From Desulfobacteraceae bacterium (lineage in GTDB: Bacteria; Desulfobacterota; Desulfobacteria; Desulfobacterales; Desulfobacteraceae), in assembly GCA_024225635.1 (NCBI GenBank), contig JAAEMK010000691.1:24270-88269 (forward strand): a stretch of DNA of 64,000 nt, read 5' to 3'. The notes under the pieces are model-generated. The model saw nothing but the letters and a program-made list of their open reading frames with translations. It was not told where the DNA came from and searched no databases. The translations under genes were made by a program, and so were the position numbers. This document shows positions 1-8,932 of this stretch, piece by piece; the first letter of the stretch is position 1; every line of letters begins with the position of its first letter.

Positions 1-1056
1 CCGGTTCTCTTCAAACAAGGCGGCACCGACGGCAAGGCCCTCATCGCCCATACCGGGATGAACAAAAATATTACGTACAGAATCCAGCTCGTGAATTCTC
101 TGGTTCAGCTTGACATTGGCAAAGACACCGCCGGCCAGGGCCAGATCCGAACACCCGGTCCGTTGTACCCAGTGGTTACAGAACTCGGACACCTCCTCCT
201 CAAGGACCGTCTGAATGCTTGCGCTCAGATTGGCTTTGGAAAAACCGGAAGGAAGAGAATTTTCAAGTTTAACTATGGCGGTATGGTCAAAACACTTTCC
301 GGAATTGTGGATAATACCGTCGTGGCTACGGATCATTTTTCTCAACATATCGGCATATTCCGGTTCCCCGACGGCGGCAAGCCCCGTGATTTTGCCTTCA
401 TGTTTATGGGCCTGGAACCCGCATATATGGGTTACATAGGAATAATAGTTGCCGATGGAATCATAACTGTCGAGCATGCTGAGGGGCTCAAATACACCGG
501 CTTTCACCCTGTAAACCCGGGAACATTTCCCGTCCCCCGCACCGTCCTGGGTAATCACGGTGGCATCCTCAAAACCGCTTGTAAAATAAGCGGATGCCGC
601 ATGGCAAAGATGATGATCCAGAAAGACAACGGGCTTAAGGATGCCGAACTCATTCTTGAGAAGGGATCTCATCTTCTTGCGCCTGTCCCGGGTCAGCAGC
701 CGTTTCAATCCGTAATAGGTCTTTTTTGCAAAGTTAAAATTCCCGACCACCGTTGAGAATGCAGCCCCGAGGGAGAGATATAAATCCCTCAGCCCCCCCT
801 TCTCTTCCCTGAAATAATCCCGGTATGGAACCGCCTCGGGCCTCCAGAAAAGATTCTGGGTCGCAACGGCAACCACATGGATATCATCCGGCCGAACGCC
901 GGCAAGACGAATCACCTCGGCAATGCTCAACCGGGGGAACCCCATGCTCATTTTTTGCCTGTCAAGACGTTCCTCGTTTACAGCTGCGACCACTTTCCCG
1001 TCAATCACGACCGATGCGCCACACGTAAAACTGTCTGAAATGCCTAGTACAATCAT
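1..1056 (-). CDS. Carbamoyltransferase, NodU/CmcH family (3' part outside window)
   Basis: The minus-strand frame is open from an ATG at 1056 to the window edge (352 codons, no stop), so the C-terminal part is missing. The protein begins MIVLGISDSFTCGASVV, with the ASKHA-type fold expected of NodU-family O-carbamoyltransferases. A DHHLCHAASAYF stretch near residues 145-157 matches the metal-binding histidine motif of the Kae1-like domain, and LAGGVFANVKLN near residue 305 is also typical. The family transfers carbamoyl from carbamoyl phosphate to sugar hydroxyls. It is the most distal visible gene of the EPS operon, 11 bp behind the acyltransferase gene, so it probably decorates the exported polysaccharide (inference). 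Confidence 0.9.
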   Translation of the reverse strand, partial: MIVLGISDSFTCGASVVIDGKVVAAVNEERLDRQKMSMGFPRLSIAEVIRLAGVRPDDIHVVAVATQNLFWRPEAVPYRDYFREEKGGLRDLYLSLGAAFSTVVGNFNFAKKTYYGLKRLLTRDRRKKMRSLLKNEFGILKPVVFLDHHLCHAASAYFTSGFEDATVITQDGAGDGKCSRVYRVKAGVFEPLSMLDSYDSIGNYYSYVTHICGFQAHKHEGKITGLAAVGEPEYADMLRKMIRSHDGIIHNSGKCFDHTAIVKLENSLPSGFSKANLSASIQTVLEEEVSEFCNHWVQRTGCSDLALAGGVFANVKLNQRIHELDSVRNIFVHPGMGDEGLAVGAALFEENR

Positions 1057-1067
1057 TTGAACCTTTT

Positions 1068-1805
1068 CTATTTTCGGTATTTGATAACCTTTGCCGGGGT
1101 CCCCGCCGCAATGGCATAATCCGGGATATCCATTGTCACAACTCCCCCCGCGCCGATAATGCAGCCTTTTCCGATTTTAACCCCGTCAAGAACGATCACT
1201 CCCGCGCCAAGCCAGACATCATCTTCAATGCGAACAGGCCCCCTGGACCAGATTCCCTGTTCGAGCATTGATATTTCCCTTGAGTCACACACGTACCTTG
1301 CCCCCCCGATATAACAATTGGCCCCTACCATGACAGACCGACCGATGGTTATGCCTTGAATGGAAGAGATTACCGTGTTGCAGCCGATATGTGTCCTGTC
1401 GCCAACCGCAACGGGTCCGGCTTTTACCTGAATCACACAATTCCTTGAAATTGCGACATCATTTCCAAGGCTGATGCCGATTCCACCGCTGCCCACGGCA
1501 TCGATCAGGGCACAATCATCAATGGCAACCCGGTCCCCCATGCAAAGGTTCCCCGGGCCCCTGAAAGAGACGCCCTTGCTGATAATTATTCCCCGGCCAG
1601 ATTTTTTAAAAAGGGTCCGGTAGCCCCATTTCCTCAGGCCATAGCCCAAGGCGCCGGGCAAACCGCTGAAAAGCAGGGTAACAAGTTCAAACTTTATTAA
1701 GTCAGGAAGACCATGCTCTCCTGCAACTTTCTTCTGGTACCTTTTCAGGAGAGACACCCCTTCATGATGCAACTGATTTCCAAGTGATGCTTTAGAAATC
1801 TTCAA
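1068..1805 (-). CDS. Hexapeptide-repeat acyltransferase (CatB/LbH family)
   Basis: A 245-residue protein starting at a TTG preceded by GGAAG. The N-terminal third is helical and basic. From about residue 75 onward it has the imperfect hexad repeats of a left-handed beta-helix (for example the ISLGNDV and IGKGCIIGAGG stretches) and ends with the AIAAGTPAKVI signature of acetyl/acyltransferases of the maltose O-acetyltransferase type. Such enzymes move an acetyl or other acyl group from acyl-CoA to a sugar hydroxyl or amine. It lies in the EPS operon between a FAD oxidoreductase and a carbamoyltransferase, so O- or N-acylation of the polysaccharide or its precursor is the likely role. The exact acceptor cannot be read from sequence. 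Confidence 0.85.
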   Translation of the reverse strand: MKISKASLGNQLHHEGVSLLKRYQKKVAGEHGLPDLIKFELVTLLFSGLPGALGYGLRKWGYRTLFKKSGRGIIISKGVSFRGPGNLCMGDRVAIDDCALIDAVGSGGIGISLGNDVAISRNCVIQVKAGPVAVGDRTHIGCNTVISSIQGITIGRSVMVGANCYIGGARYVCDSREISMLEQGIWSRGPVRIEDDVWLGAGVIVLDGVKIGKGCIIGAGGVVTMDIPDYAIAAGTPAKVIKYRK

Positions 1806-1820
1806 AATAACTTCCTTTTT

Positions 1821-3020
1821 TCAAGCCCGCCGGGGATTACCCTGTTTAAAAATAACCTTCAGGGTTTTTTCAGCGACAAGCCTCGACGTCGTGAATTTAA
1901 CCCCGCAAACGCTGTATAATCCTTTTACGCCCCCGTTTTTCCCATGATCAATGATCTCTTCCCGCTCGGACAGGTTCACCTGGCCGGGGGTTTTTACCGG
2001 GAGCAATCCCGCATGAATTGCGGTTATTTCACTTTTATCAAGAGTCAATCCGGGGACGGCGTCATTTATCTCCGAGATAAACCCTTCCAGCTGGGAAGCC
2101 CCAGGCCCGGGTGCTGCCTTGCCCACAGGGGACTCCCATGGCGCGTGCCCTGTGCCGGCAAACAGTTTTCCCTTAAGGGGAACAATGAAATATGTCCTGG
2201 CATTTTTCTTTTTCGGGGTTACCGCCACAGCGTGATCGGAAAGGGCCTCCCGGTCAAACAGCACGTTCCAGGCCAATGACGGGTAAAACAGCTTTTGAAT
2301 TTCCCTGCCAAATATACGGGTGAGACCGCGGCTCCAAGGGCCTGCGGCGTTCACGACCGCATCTGCGAAAACAGTCGATTTCTCACCGTTTTTTTGGGAT
2401 ACGACCTTGACTCCGGCCACGGTGTTTCCCCTTGTTACAAGTTCAACGGCTTCACACCGGTTCAAAGCGGCCGCCCCGTTTTGCCGTGCGGTTTCCAGAA
2501 TATGATGAAGCAGTGCGTTGGAATCCGGCATGAACGCGTCATACCAAAGGGCTGCCCCCACAAGCCCGTTTTTATCGACCGCCGGGAAAATGGTATCCGT
2601 TTGAGCGGCGTTGACCACCTTGCCCCGGGGAAGGCGCCGGTCATCCCTCACCCCCTGATTGCGCTGCCAGGAAAGAATATCGTTCACGGCCAGAGCTGTT
2701 TTCAGAACCGAAGGCCGCCGCAACCCTTTCCCATAGAGCGGTATCAGGCACGGCAAAGGCTTGACATATTCGGGAAAGTTTTTAAGGAACCAAGTTCTCT
2801 CCCCTACCGATTCCCGGAAACGCGGCAAATTCAATGTCTGGAGGTACCTGAAGCCGCCGTGGATGATGCGCAGGCTGTTTGCGCTGGTATGTTCCCCAAA
2901 GCCGTCCCTTTCAAGGAGAATGGAACGCAGTCCCTTCCGGGCTGCTTCATGGGAAAGCATGATACCGTAAACACCCCCCCCGATGATGATCAGATCATAT
3001 TTTTGTTCCGCATATTCCAT
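1821..3020 (-). CDS. FAD-dependent oxidoreductase (DAO/GlpD-like)
   Basis: A 399-residue protein with an N-terminal Rossmann dinucleotide-binding motif (GGGVYG, residues 14-19, then an acidic LLERD end of beta-2). HTSANSLRIIHGGFRYLQ near residues 43-60 resembles the FAD-contact region of glycerol-3-phosphate dehydrogenases and other D-amino-acid-oxidase fold enzymes. It is shorter than GlpD (about 500 residues) and lacks the extra C-terminal domain. The start ATG overlaps the stop of the upstream SDR gene by one base, so the two are translationally coupled. Role in the EPS locus is unknown; oxidation of a sugar- or glycerol-phosphate-type substituent is a guess. Confidence 0.8.
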   Translation of the reverse strand: MEYAEQKYDLIIIGGGVYGIMLSHEAARKGLRSILLERDGFGEHTSANSLRIIHGGFRYLQTLNLPRFRESVGERTWFLKNFPEYVKPLPCLIPLYGKGLRRPSVLKTALAVNDILSWQRNQGVRDDRRLPRGKVVNAAQTDTIFPAVDKNGLVGAALWYDAFMPDSNALLHHILETARQNGAAALNRCEAVELVTRGNTVAGVKVVSQKNGEKSTVFADAVVNAAGPWSRGLTRIFGREIQKLFYPSLAWNVLFDREALSDHAVAVTPKKKNARTYFIVPLKGKLFAGTGHAPWESPVGKAAPGPGASQLEGFISEINDAVPGLTLDKSEITAIHAGLLPVKTPGQVNLSEREEIIDHGKNGGVKGLYSVCGVKFTTSRLVAEKTLKVIFKQGNPRRA

Positions 3021-4000
3021 CAGATCAGTCCCTTGGATTTATACCACTCAGCCGTCCGGGCAACCCCCTCCCTTAACCCGACCTTGGGCTGGTACCCCAG
3101 GAGTTCTCCGGCTTTTTTGATGCTGAAGGCCCTGTCCAGGGCAAAGAATTCCACCCTCCGGGGATAGAGGGGCGGATTGATTCCGGCCAAGCGGCACACT
3201 TTTTCACATATTTCGGCAGCAAGGTATACAGGCCGGTACGGCACACTCAATTTTGGATATGGCTTTTTCAAAACATCGGCAATGATTATGCAAAGCTCAC
3301 GAAGGGTGGTGTCCCCCCCGCCCCCGATGGTAAAAACCTCTCCCACCGCTTCAGGCCGTGTTCCGCACAGGATGATGCCGTCAACAAGATCGTCTATGAA
3401 TGTCATATGGTATAAGACTTCCCCGGACCCAATCATCACAAATAATCCTCGGTTTATCGGCCGAAACAATTTCAGGAACCTTGTATCCCCAGGCCCGTAA
3501 ATGCCAACAGGCCGGACCACCGATACAGGTAGAGCGCTACCGAAATATTCCCGGGCAATCAGTTCCCCCGCAAGTTTTGACTCCTGATAATGATCCCCCG
3601 GCCGGAAACGGTAGTTTTCATCCGCCGGCGGATCTTCAATTTCACCCTGCACCCCTACGGTTGAACAATGGACAAATCTTTTCACCTGTGCCTTGGCCGC
3701 AGCTTCCAGCAGGTTCCTCGTCGCCCCGACATTGACCAGGTTAAATTCGTCCCGATCGCTGTGTTCAGTGCGATAGGCTGCGGCAATGTGGTAAACCCTG
3801 TCAATGTCATCAAAGTTTTCCCCTACGGAGACAGGATCCGTGATATCCGTCACCCTGCATTCAACACCGAGCAGCTTTAGTTTTTTCACCATTGGCCCGG
3901 GCCTTACAAACGCCGCCACCTTCTCACCGTCAAGAACCAGGCGTTTGCACAGATTCCAGCCAGTAAACCCGGTGGCCCCTGTTACAAGTGTTTTTCCCAA
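3020..4000 (-). CDS. NAD-dependent epimerase/dehydratase, extended SDR
   Basis: A 326-residue extended short-chain dehydrogenase/reductase. TGATGFTG (residues 7-14) is the glycine-rich NAD(P) motif. The catalytic triad is visible as Ser/Thr in HCSTVGVQG (111-119) and YQESK (Tyr138, Lys142). It is close in layout to HpnA-like and 3-beta-hydroxysteroid-dehydrogenase-like nucleotide-sugar epimerases. It follows the asparagine-synthase-like gene by only 4 bp. It probably modifies a nucleotide-sugar for the polysaccharide; the substrate cannot be assigned from sequence alone. Confidence 0.85.
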   Translation of the reverse strand: MGKTLVTGATGFTGWNLCKRLVLDGEKVAAFVRPGPMVKKLKLLGVECRVTDITDPVSVGENFDDIDRVYHIAAAYRTEHSDRDEFNLVNVGATRNLLEAAAKAQVKRFVHCSTVGVQGEIEDPPADENYRFRPGDHYQESKLAGELIAREYFGSALPVSVVRPVGIYGPGDTRFLKLFRPINRGLFVMIGSGEVLYHMTFIDDLVDGIILCGTRPEAVGEVFTIGGGGDTTLRELCIIIADVLKKPYPKLSVPYRPVYLAAEICEKVCRLAGINPPLYPRRVEFFALDRAFSIKKAGELLGYQPKVGLREGVARTAEWYKSKGLI

Positions 4001-4004
4001 GATC

Positions 4005-5879
4005 TCACCCCTCCAGCCATCGATTCCGCCATGATTGAAATACCATTAAAGCCCATAAGATGTGACTGTGATTTGCAACCCCCGCGAGATGCTCCCTTTT
4101 CAGCTTTTCAATTGCGGCCGGCTGGAAAAGTCCCTCCCGCGCGATCCTTTGACTGTCCAGCAGTTCTTCCATCAGCGGCAAAAGCTCGAAGCTGAGCCAC
4201 TGTTTGATGGGAATGCTGAACCCCTCTTTGGGACGATAGACGCAGTCGGAAGGGATATGCCGCGCCGCGACTTTTTTCAGCAGCACTTTGGTTTTTCCGC
4301 TGTTCACCTTGAACCTGTCCGGAATTTGAAAGGCAAGTTCCACAAGTTCTCTGTCAAGGAAAGGAACCCTGGCCTCCAGGGATACGGCCATGGACATACG
4401 GTCGGTTTTAACCAGGCAGTTATCGCACAGGTAGCTTTTCAGGTCCACATACAAACTCCTGTTGAGGGGTTGCCTGGCACCCGCTTTCTTGAACAGCTCA
4501 AAGATATGTGCTGTTGCCGGCGTATTCAGTTGTTTCAGGGCATCCCGGGTGAACAGCCGCTCCCTTACGGCCTCCCCCGCAAACAGCCGCCATCTTGCAT
4601 GGGAGATTTCCTCCGGATGGGCCAGCCCCTCCACAAACCGCTTTGCTTTGTTCACAAGCCCTTTCTTGGCCTGCCGCGGTTTGAGGGAATTGATGAAGGG
4701 CTCAATGGCGTTCCTGCGCAAAAAACCCGGAAGGAACTGGTACTGTCTGGCTTTTTCGTCTGCAATATACGTTTCATACCCGCCGAACAACTCATCCCCC
4801 CCATCCCCGCTCAAGGCAACGGTAACAGACTTCCTGGCCAGGCGTGACACAAGATAGGTGGGAAAAATGGAAAAATCCCCGATGGGGTCATCCATGAAAT
4901 ACATCAATTTGTCAAAAAGACCGGATACGTCCGGTTTAATGATCTCATCCTCATGATCGAGTCCCAGATGATCCGCGGCCTTTCTCGCCCAGTGCAACTC
5001 GTTATAACTGGGGTCATCAAAACCGATGCTGAATGTCCGGGCCCGGCCCATGGAGCCAGTGACAAGGGAGGAATCAACCCCGCCTGACAGAAACGCCCCC
5101 AGGGGCACATCGCTGACCAGCTGCCGCCGGACACTCTCTTTAACCTTGCGGTCGACCTCTTCAGTCCACTCATCCAGGGTTTTAAACCGGTTTTCGGAAA
5201 CCTCAGGAACATCCCAGTAGGTGGAGGGTGCGCATGAGGGACGCCTGAGGTCAATAGTCAGCATGGCACCGGGCGCAAGCTTATGCACATTTTTCAACAA
5301 GGTGCCTTCACCCGGGATGTATTCCCAGGAAAGGAACTCGCCCAATGCATCGACATTGAGCTCTTTATGGATGAGCCGGCTTGCTGCAAGGGCTTTGATC
5401 TCCGACCCCCAGACAAGAACCCGATGATCAAAATAATAGAAGAGCGGCTTTATGCCGATATGATCCCGTACCAGTATCAGCTTTTTGCGGGTTGAATCAT
5501 GGAGAGCAATGGCGAACATTCCGTTAAGATGCCGGGGAAACCCATCCCTGTACTCCTCATAGGCATGGACAATCACTTCGGTATCTGAATTTGTCTTAAA
5601 CCGGTGCCCCTTCTTTTCCAGTTCATCCCGCAAAGTGCGAAAATTATATATTTCGCCATTGCAGATCACCCGAACCGAACCATCCTCGTTAAAGATAGGC
5701 TGATGTCCCCCTTTCAGATCGATGATTGCAAGACGGCGCATGCCAAATCCCACGTTATCCCGGATATCAATCCCCTCGTCATCGGGACCACGGTGTTTTA
5801 TGGTGTCGCACATGGACCGCAGCAACTCCGGATCAGGAGAAGCGCCAAGGAATGACGCAATGCCGGTTATTCCGCACAC
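4005..5879 (-). CDS. Glutamine-dependent amidotransferase, asparagine-synthase family (exosortase-locus type)
   Basis: A 624-residue AsnB-like enzyme. Met is followed by the Ntn nucleophile Cys2 (MCGITGIAS). The class II glutaminase domain covers about residues 1-200, with CNGEIYN (73-79) and the KTNSDTEV loop. The synthetase domain has the PP-loop SGGVDSS at 265-271 and ALSGDGGDELFGGY further on. Asparagine-synthase paralogues of this length are regular members of PEP-CTERM/exosortase EPS loci, where they are thought to amidate or otherwise modify a polysaccharide component rather than make free asparagine. The start overlaps the end of the upstream glycosyltransferase gene by 13 bp. Confidence 0.92.
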   Translation of the reverse strand: MCGITGIASFLGASPDPELLRSMCDTIKHRGPDDEGIDIRDNVGFGMRRLAIIDLKGGHQPIFNEDGSVRVICNGEIYNFRTLRDELEKKGHRFKTNSDTEVIVHAYEEYRDGFPRHLNGMFAIALHDSTRKKLILVRDHIGIKPLFYYFDHRVLVWGSEIKALAASRLIHKELNVDALGEFLSWEYIPGEGTLLKNVHKLAPGAMLTIDLRRPSCAPSTYWDVPEVSENRFKTLDEWTEEVDRKVKESVRRQLVSDVPLGAFLSGGVDSSLVTGSMGRARTFSIGFDDPSYNELHWARKAADHLGLDHEDEIIKPDVSGLFDKLMYFMDDPIGDFSIFPTYLVSRLARKSVTVALSGDGGDELFGGYETYIADEKARQYQFLPGFLRRNAIEPFINSLKPRQAKKGLVNKAKRFVEGLAHPEEISHARWRLFAGEAVRERLFTRDALKQLNTPATAHIFELFKKAGARQPLNRSLYVDLKSYLCDNCLVKTDRMSMAVSLEARVPFLDRELVELAFQIPDRFKVNSGKTKVLLKKVAARHIPSDCVYRPKEGFSIPIKQWLSFELLPLMEELLDSQRIAREGLFQPAAIEKLKREHLAGVANHSHILWALMVFQSWRNRWLEG

Positions 5880-7054
5880 GCTATTATCCCCAATATTTTC
5901 CGCATCTTCTCGATATAAACGGGCCGCGAATATTTCTTTTCATAAACGCGGACGGCATTCATGGCTTTTGTCCTTCCCGGGCCATCGGGCACAATGGCTT
6001 CCATGATTTTATCCGCCATATCACCGGGCTCCGGCGTTGCCAGGAAAGAGATCTCCCCATCGAGCACCTGTGTATGGGAATAAATATCCGTGGCCACCAA
6101 AGGAATTCCACCGGCCAGCAGCTCATAGATTTTCAACGGTGTATTGGTCCCTGCAATCCGGGGAGAAACAATGACATGGGCCAAAGCACAATATCTCTTT
6201 GCCAGCTCCTGGGGGACACGCCCTGTAAAAAGGGCGCTGTCGGCCACGCCCCGCTTTTGGGCATAATCCGAATAAAAAGCGACCTGTGGGTCACTGCCGC
6301 CGACAACGATCAAAAACGCATCATTGATTTTGTCGTGAACCTTTTTAAACGAGTCGATCAGCAGTTCGATGCCCTGGTATGACTCAAGGGTGCCCGCATA
6401 AACGATGAACCGTTTATTTCCGGGAAGATTTTCCATATCCGGAAGGCTATTTACGCCCGGGGCCGACGATTTCAATTTAACATGGTCAAAAATTGAATTT
6501 TCAATCATTACATGCTTTTCCGGCTTGTCAATCACCCCGTCTACGTAGTCCGACAGATCAGGGCATATGGTAATGACCGCATCAGCGGATTTCAGACAGG
6601 TGTCTTCGAGCTTCCTGAAAAGGGTTATGAGCAGTTCCGAACGGGTGAAATTAAAGTTGGTCAACTGCTGGGGAAGACTCGAATGCATATCATATATCAA
6701 TTTAAACCGGAACAGGCCCTTAAAAAACCGGCAAAAGAAGACCGCCTCTTCATGGGCGTGGACAAAATCATAGCGCCTGGTGAAAAGAAGCATAAACGCC
6801 CAAATCACAATAAAAAAATCCAGAAACAGTTTCAGGAAGGAGGGGCCGATTTTTACATTGCCTAGGATTTTAAACCTGGGAATTCTAATGATATTGACAC
6901 CGGGAATATCGGGATCCTCTCCTTCCCCATAGGTGAGAAGATCGATCTTCACACCGAATTCGGCGGTGGCAAGGGTGCGATAGTAAACACTGAAAGGTGT
7001 TCCCCGGGGGGAAAAAAAGGGTTGGGGGGCAATGATGAGTGCTCTTGCGGTCAT
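5867..7054 (-). CDS. Glycosyltransferase family 4
   Basis: A 395-residue protein with the GT-B two-domain layout. The N-terminal domain starts with IIAPQPFFSPRGTPFSVYYR, the acceptor-side loop typical of GT4 enzymes. The C-terminal domain carries VYAGTLESYQGIELLIDSF and SPRIAGTNTPLKIYELLAGG, with the E-x7-E type nucleotide-sugar motif. It probably adds one sugar to the lipid-linked EPS repeat unit on the cytoplasmic side of the membrane. The gene overlaps the previous one by 4 bp (ATGA type) and the next by 13 bp, so the block is translated in a coupled way. Confidence 0.92.
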   Translation of the reverse strand: MTARALIIAPQPFFSPRGTPFSVYYRTLATAEFGVKIDLLTYGEGEDPDIPGVNIIRIPRFKILGNVKIGPSFLKLFLDFFIVIWAFMLLFTRRYDFVHAHEEAVFFCRFFKGLFRFKLIYDMHSSLPQQLTNFNFTRSELLITLFRKLEDTCLKSADAVITICPDLSDYVDGVIDKPEKHVMIENSIFDHVKLKSSAPGVNSLPDMENLPGNKRFIVYAGTLESYQGIELLIDSFKKVHDKINDAFLIVVGGSDPQVAFYSDYAQKRGVADSALFTGRVPQELAKRYCALAHVIVSPRIAGTNTPLKIYELLAGGIPLVATDIYSHTQVLDGEISFLATPEPGDMADKIMEAIVPDGPGRTKAMNAVRVYEKKYSRPVYIEKMRKILGIIACAE

Positions 7055-7863
7055 GACATACCTTTTTTAAATCTCTTTAATATCTGCATACCCAGCTGGT
7101 GTTTCACAAACCGGCAGCCGGATTCAAGCCGGCCGTAGGAACGGCAGGAGATGCCCGGATCGGATAACATGCGTTTCAAATCATCCGCCGGCCTGTCGGG
7201 ACAAAGTGTCCCGTCAATGGCAAAGCCAAAGCATCCGCCGCGATGACACTCGGACACAAAAGGAAGGGGATCGCTGCCGGGAAGTATTCTGATCCCCCTT
7301 TTCAGCCCGCGGGTAAACTGGCTGGGGTACGGCAGCCACCTGGAACGGCCGCTGTTGTCTCCCAGGAAAAAATGCGGTCCGCCATCTATCAGCCCGTTGA
7401 CGATCCGTCCCCTTTTCCCTGTCCATTTTCCAAATCCCCATGGAATGACGGGAATGGCTCCGCTGGCATTTACGCCATGGATCAAATCTTCAATGGGCAA
7501 TCTTTCTTCAAAATCACGGTTGATGGCAATGGCAAGCAGTTCAAGATTTTCCCTGGTGACAATCTGCCGTCCGGCGATGATATAGAGCCGCTCCCGGCTC
7601 GTGGATTCGGCATACAGTGAATTGTTTTCACCGGTATGGTGAAATGACCAGGGCGCCGTACCGGGGGAGCCTGAATCCGCATGGGCGGCAAGCCGGTTGA
7701 ACAGCCGGTTATCATCGGTATCGGTAAGACATAAGACGGCCATGAAATCATTTTCCCTGTTTACCCTTGCCGCCTCCCTGTAAAAATTGGCATGGGCTGA
7801 ACTCAAAAAACCGGGAAGGTTGAAAAGACCGTAAATGTGCACATGTGAATCAACCAGGATCAA
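7051..7863 (-). CDS. PHP-like putative metal-dependent hydrolase of the EPS locus
   Basis: I place the start at a TTG (7863) behind AGAGG, giving MILVDSHVHIYG; an upstream TTG at 7890 is also open. The DSHVHI opening resembles the first metal-binding motif of PHP-type phosphoesterases, and LTDTDDN, PWGFGKWTGKRG, LGDNSGR and LPGSDPLPF are further acidic/His-containing blocks that could complete a metal site. No complete canonical PHP motif set could be confirmed by eye. It sits between FemAB and GT4 in the exosortase locus. Function unknown; a phosphatase or hydrolase acting in polysaccharide assembly is an inference. Confidence 0.65.
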   Translation of the reverse strand: MILVDSHVHIYGLFNLPGFLSSAHANFYREAARVNRENDFMAVLCLTDTDDNRLFNRLAAHADSGSPGTAPWSFHHTGENNSLYAESTSRERLYIIAGRQIVTRENLELLAIAINRDFEERLPIEDLIHGVNASGAIPVIPWGFGKWTGKRGRIVNGLIDGGPHFFLGDNSGRSRWLPYPSQFTRGLKRGIRILPGSDPLPFVSECHRGGCFGFAIDGTLCPDRPADDLKRMLSDPGISCRSYGRLESGCRFVKHQLGMQILKRFKKGMS

Positions 7864-7879
7864 AGGCGTATATCCTCTT

Positions 7880-8932
7880 TTACAAATCAATATACCTGCG
7901 CAGGGCAGGCCCCAGCCCTCTGCTCACTGAGACCGGCAGTGTGGACCAGAAATCTCCAACCCTGGCGGCAAGCCCGCTGTTAAAACCGTTGCCGGCCTTT
8001 TTTATGGCCATTTTTTCGGCAATCGAGAACCAGAACAAAGGGGCGGGCTTGGCCCCCCATTGCATTTTAAACCGGTACGTCCCCTCCCCCGGAGAAGATC
8101 GGCCAAAATCAAACAGCGGATACCCCATATCACAGGCAAATTTCAGAAAACTCCAGTACAGAAGCATGTTGGGATTCCAACGATTGAACCTGCGCAGGGA
8201 AGATGCCCAGGGCACGGAAACCTGATTGGGATGACACAGCAGGATCCCCCCTGCCGCAGGTGAATTGTCCGGCATTCGCACAAGAAACAGGTGAGCCCTG
8301 CTACCAAAGCTTTCAAGAACGGCCCTCAGCCACCGGGCGCTGTGGACCGGGGAACCAAGATCACGCATGTTTTCAGAAAAAAGCGGATAAAATTCCCTGA
8401 GGAGCTCTTTCCCGCCAATTTGCGATGTCAACCCGTCACGCATGGGTTTTTTCACCTGGCTTCTTAACTTAGCCTTGAACGAAGCCAACAATGTGGCCGA
8501 ATCCCGAGGTAGTTTGAGAACCATCCTGACTTTGTTATCATTTAACGCCCTTTCTTTTTCAATTGCCCCCAAGGGGGTCGAAGATCGAATGACAATCCGG
8601 CTGATTCCCTTGCTCTTGGCAATTTCAAGCGCCCCGCGCATCAATTCTTTTTCGATTGCCGGGGAATCCGCCAGGGAACCTGCCGAGTCACAGAAAGGCA
8701 AAGAGATCAACTCTCCTTTCAGAAAGGGGAAATGATGATGAATAAGGGGCAGTATCCCCACAATACGACCACCGGGGACCTTCTCGGCCATCATATAACA
8801 CGATTTAAAACCATACGCTTTTTCAACAGCCGTTTTCCATGCCAGAAGATGGTTGAGCATGCCCCGGGGATGGTTCAGGACATAATGGTCCCAGCCTCCG
8901 GCATCCGTTGAAGTAAATTGTCTTATTATCAC
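7880..8932 (-). CDS. FemAB-like GNAT-fold protein, PEP-CTERM/exosortase-associated
   Basis: A 350-residue protein with the FemAB/LicD-like GNAT double fold. Recognisable parts are an N-terminal aromatic RGMLNHLLAWKTAVEKAYGF segment and FDFGRSSPGEGTYRFKMQWG near residues 290-310, the hallmark region of the FemAB family found with exosortases. The start is GTG in a GTGA overlap with the deacetylase stop. FemAB relatives transfer aminoacyl groups to peptidoglycan or cell-surface acceptors; in these loci the true reaction is not established. It likely adds an aminoacyl or acyl group to the polysaccharide. Confidence 0.88.
   Translation of the reverse strand: MIIRQFTSTDAGGWDHYVLNHPRGMLNHLLAWKTAVEKAYGFKSCYMMAEKVPGGRIVGILPLIHHHFPFLKGELISLPFCDSAGSLADSPAIEKELMRGALEIAKSKGISRIVIRSSTPLGAIEKERALNDNKVRMVLKLPRDSATLLASFKAKLRSQVKKPMRDGLTSQIGGKELLREFYPLFSENMRDLGSPVHSARWLRAVLESFGSRAHLFLVRMPDNSPAAGGILLCHPNQVSVPWASSLRRFNRWNPNMLLYWSFLKFACDMGYPLFDFGRSSPGEGTYRFKMQWGAKPAPLFWFSIAEKMAIKKAGNGFNSGLAARVGDFWSTLPVSVSRGLGPALRRYIDL

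Noticed and set aside
4062-4847. 261-codon plus-strand frame inside the amidotransferase gene
   Set aside because: Antisense shadow of a conserved AsnB-like gene.
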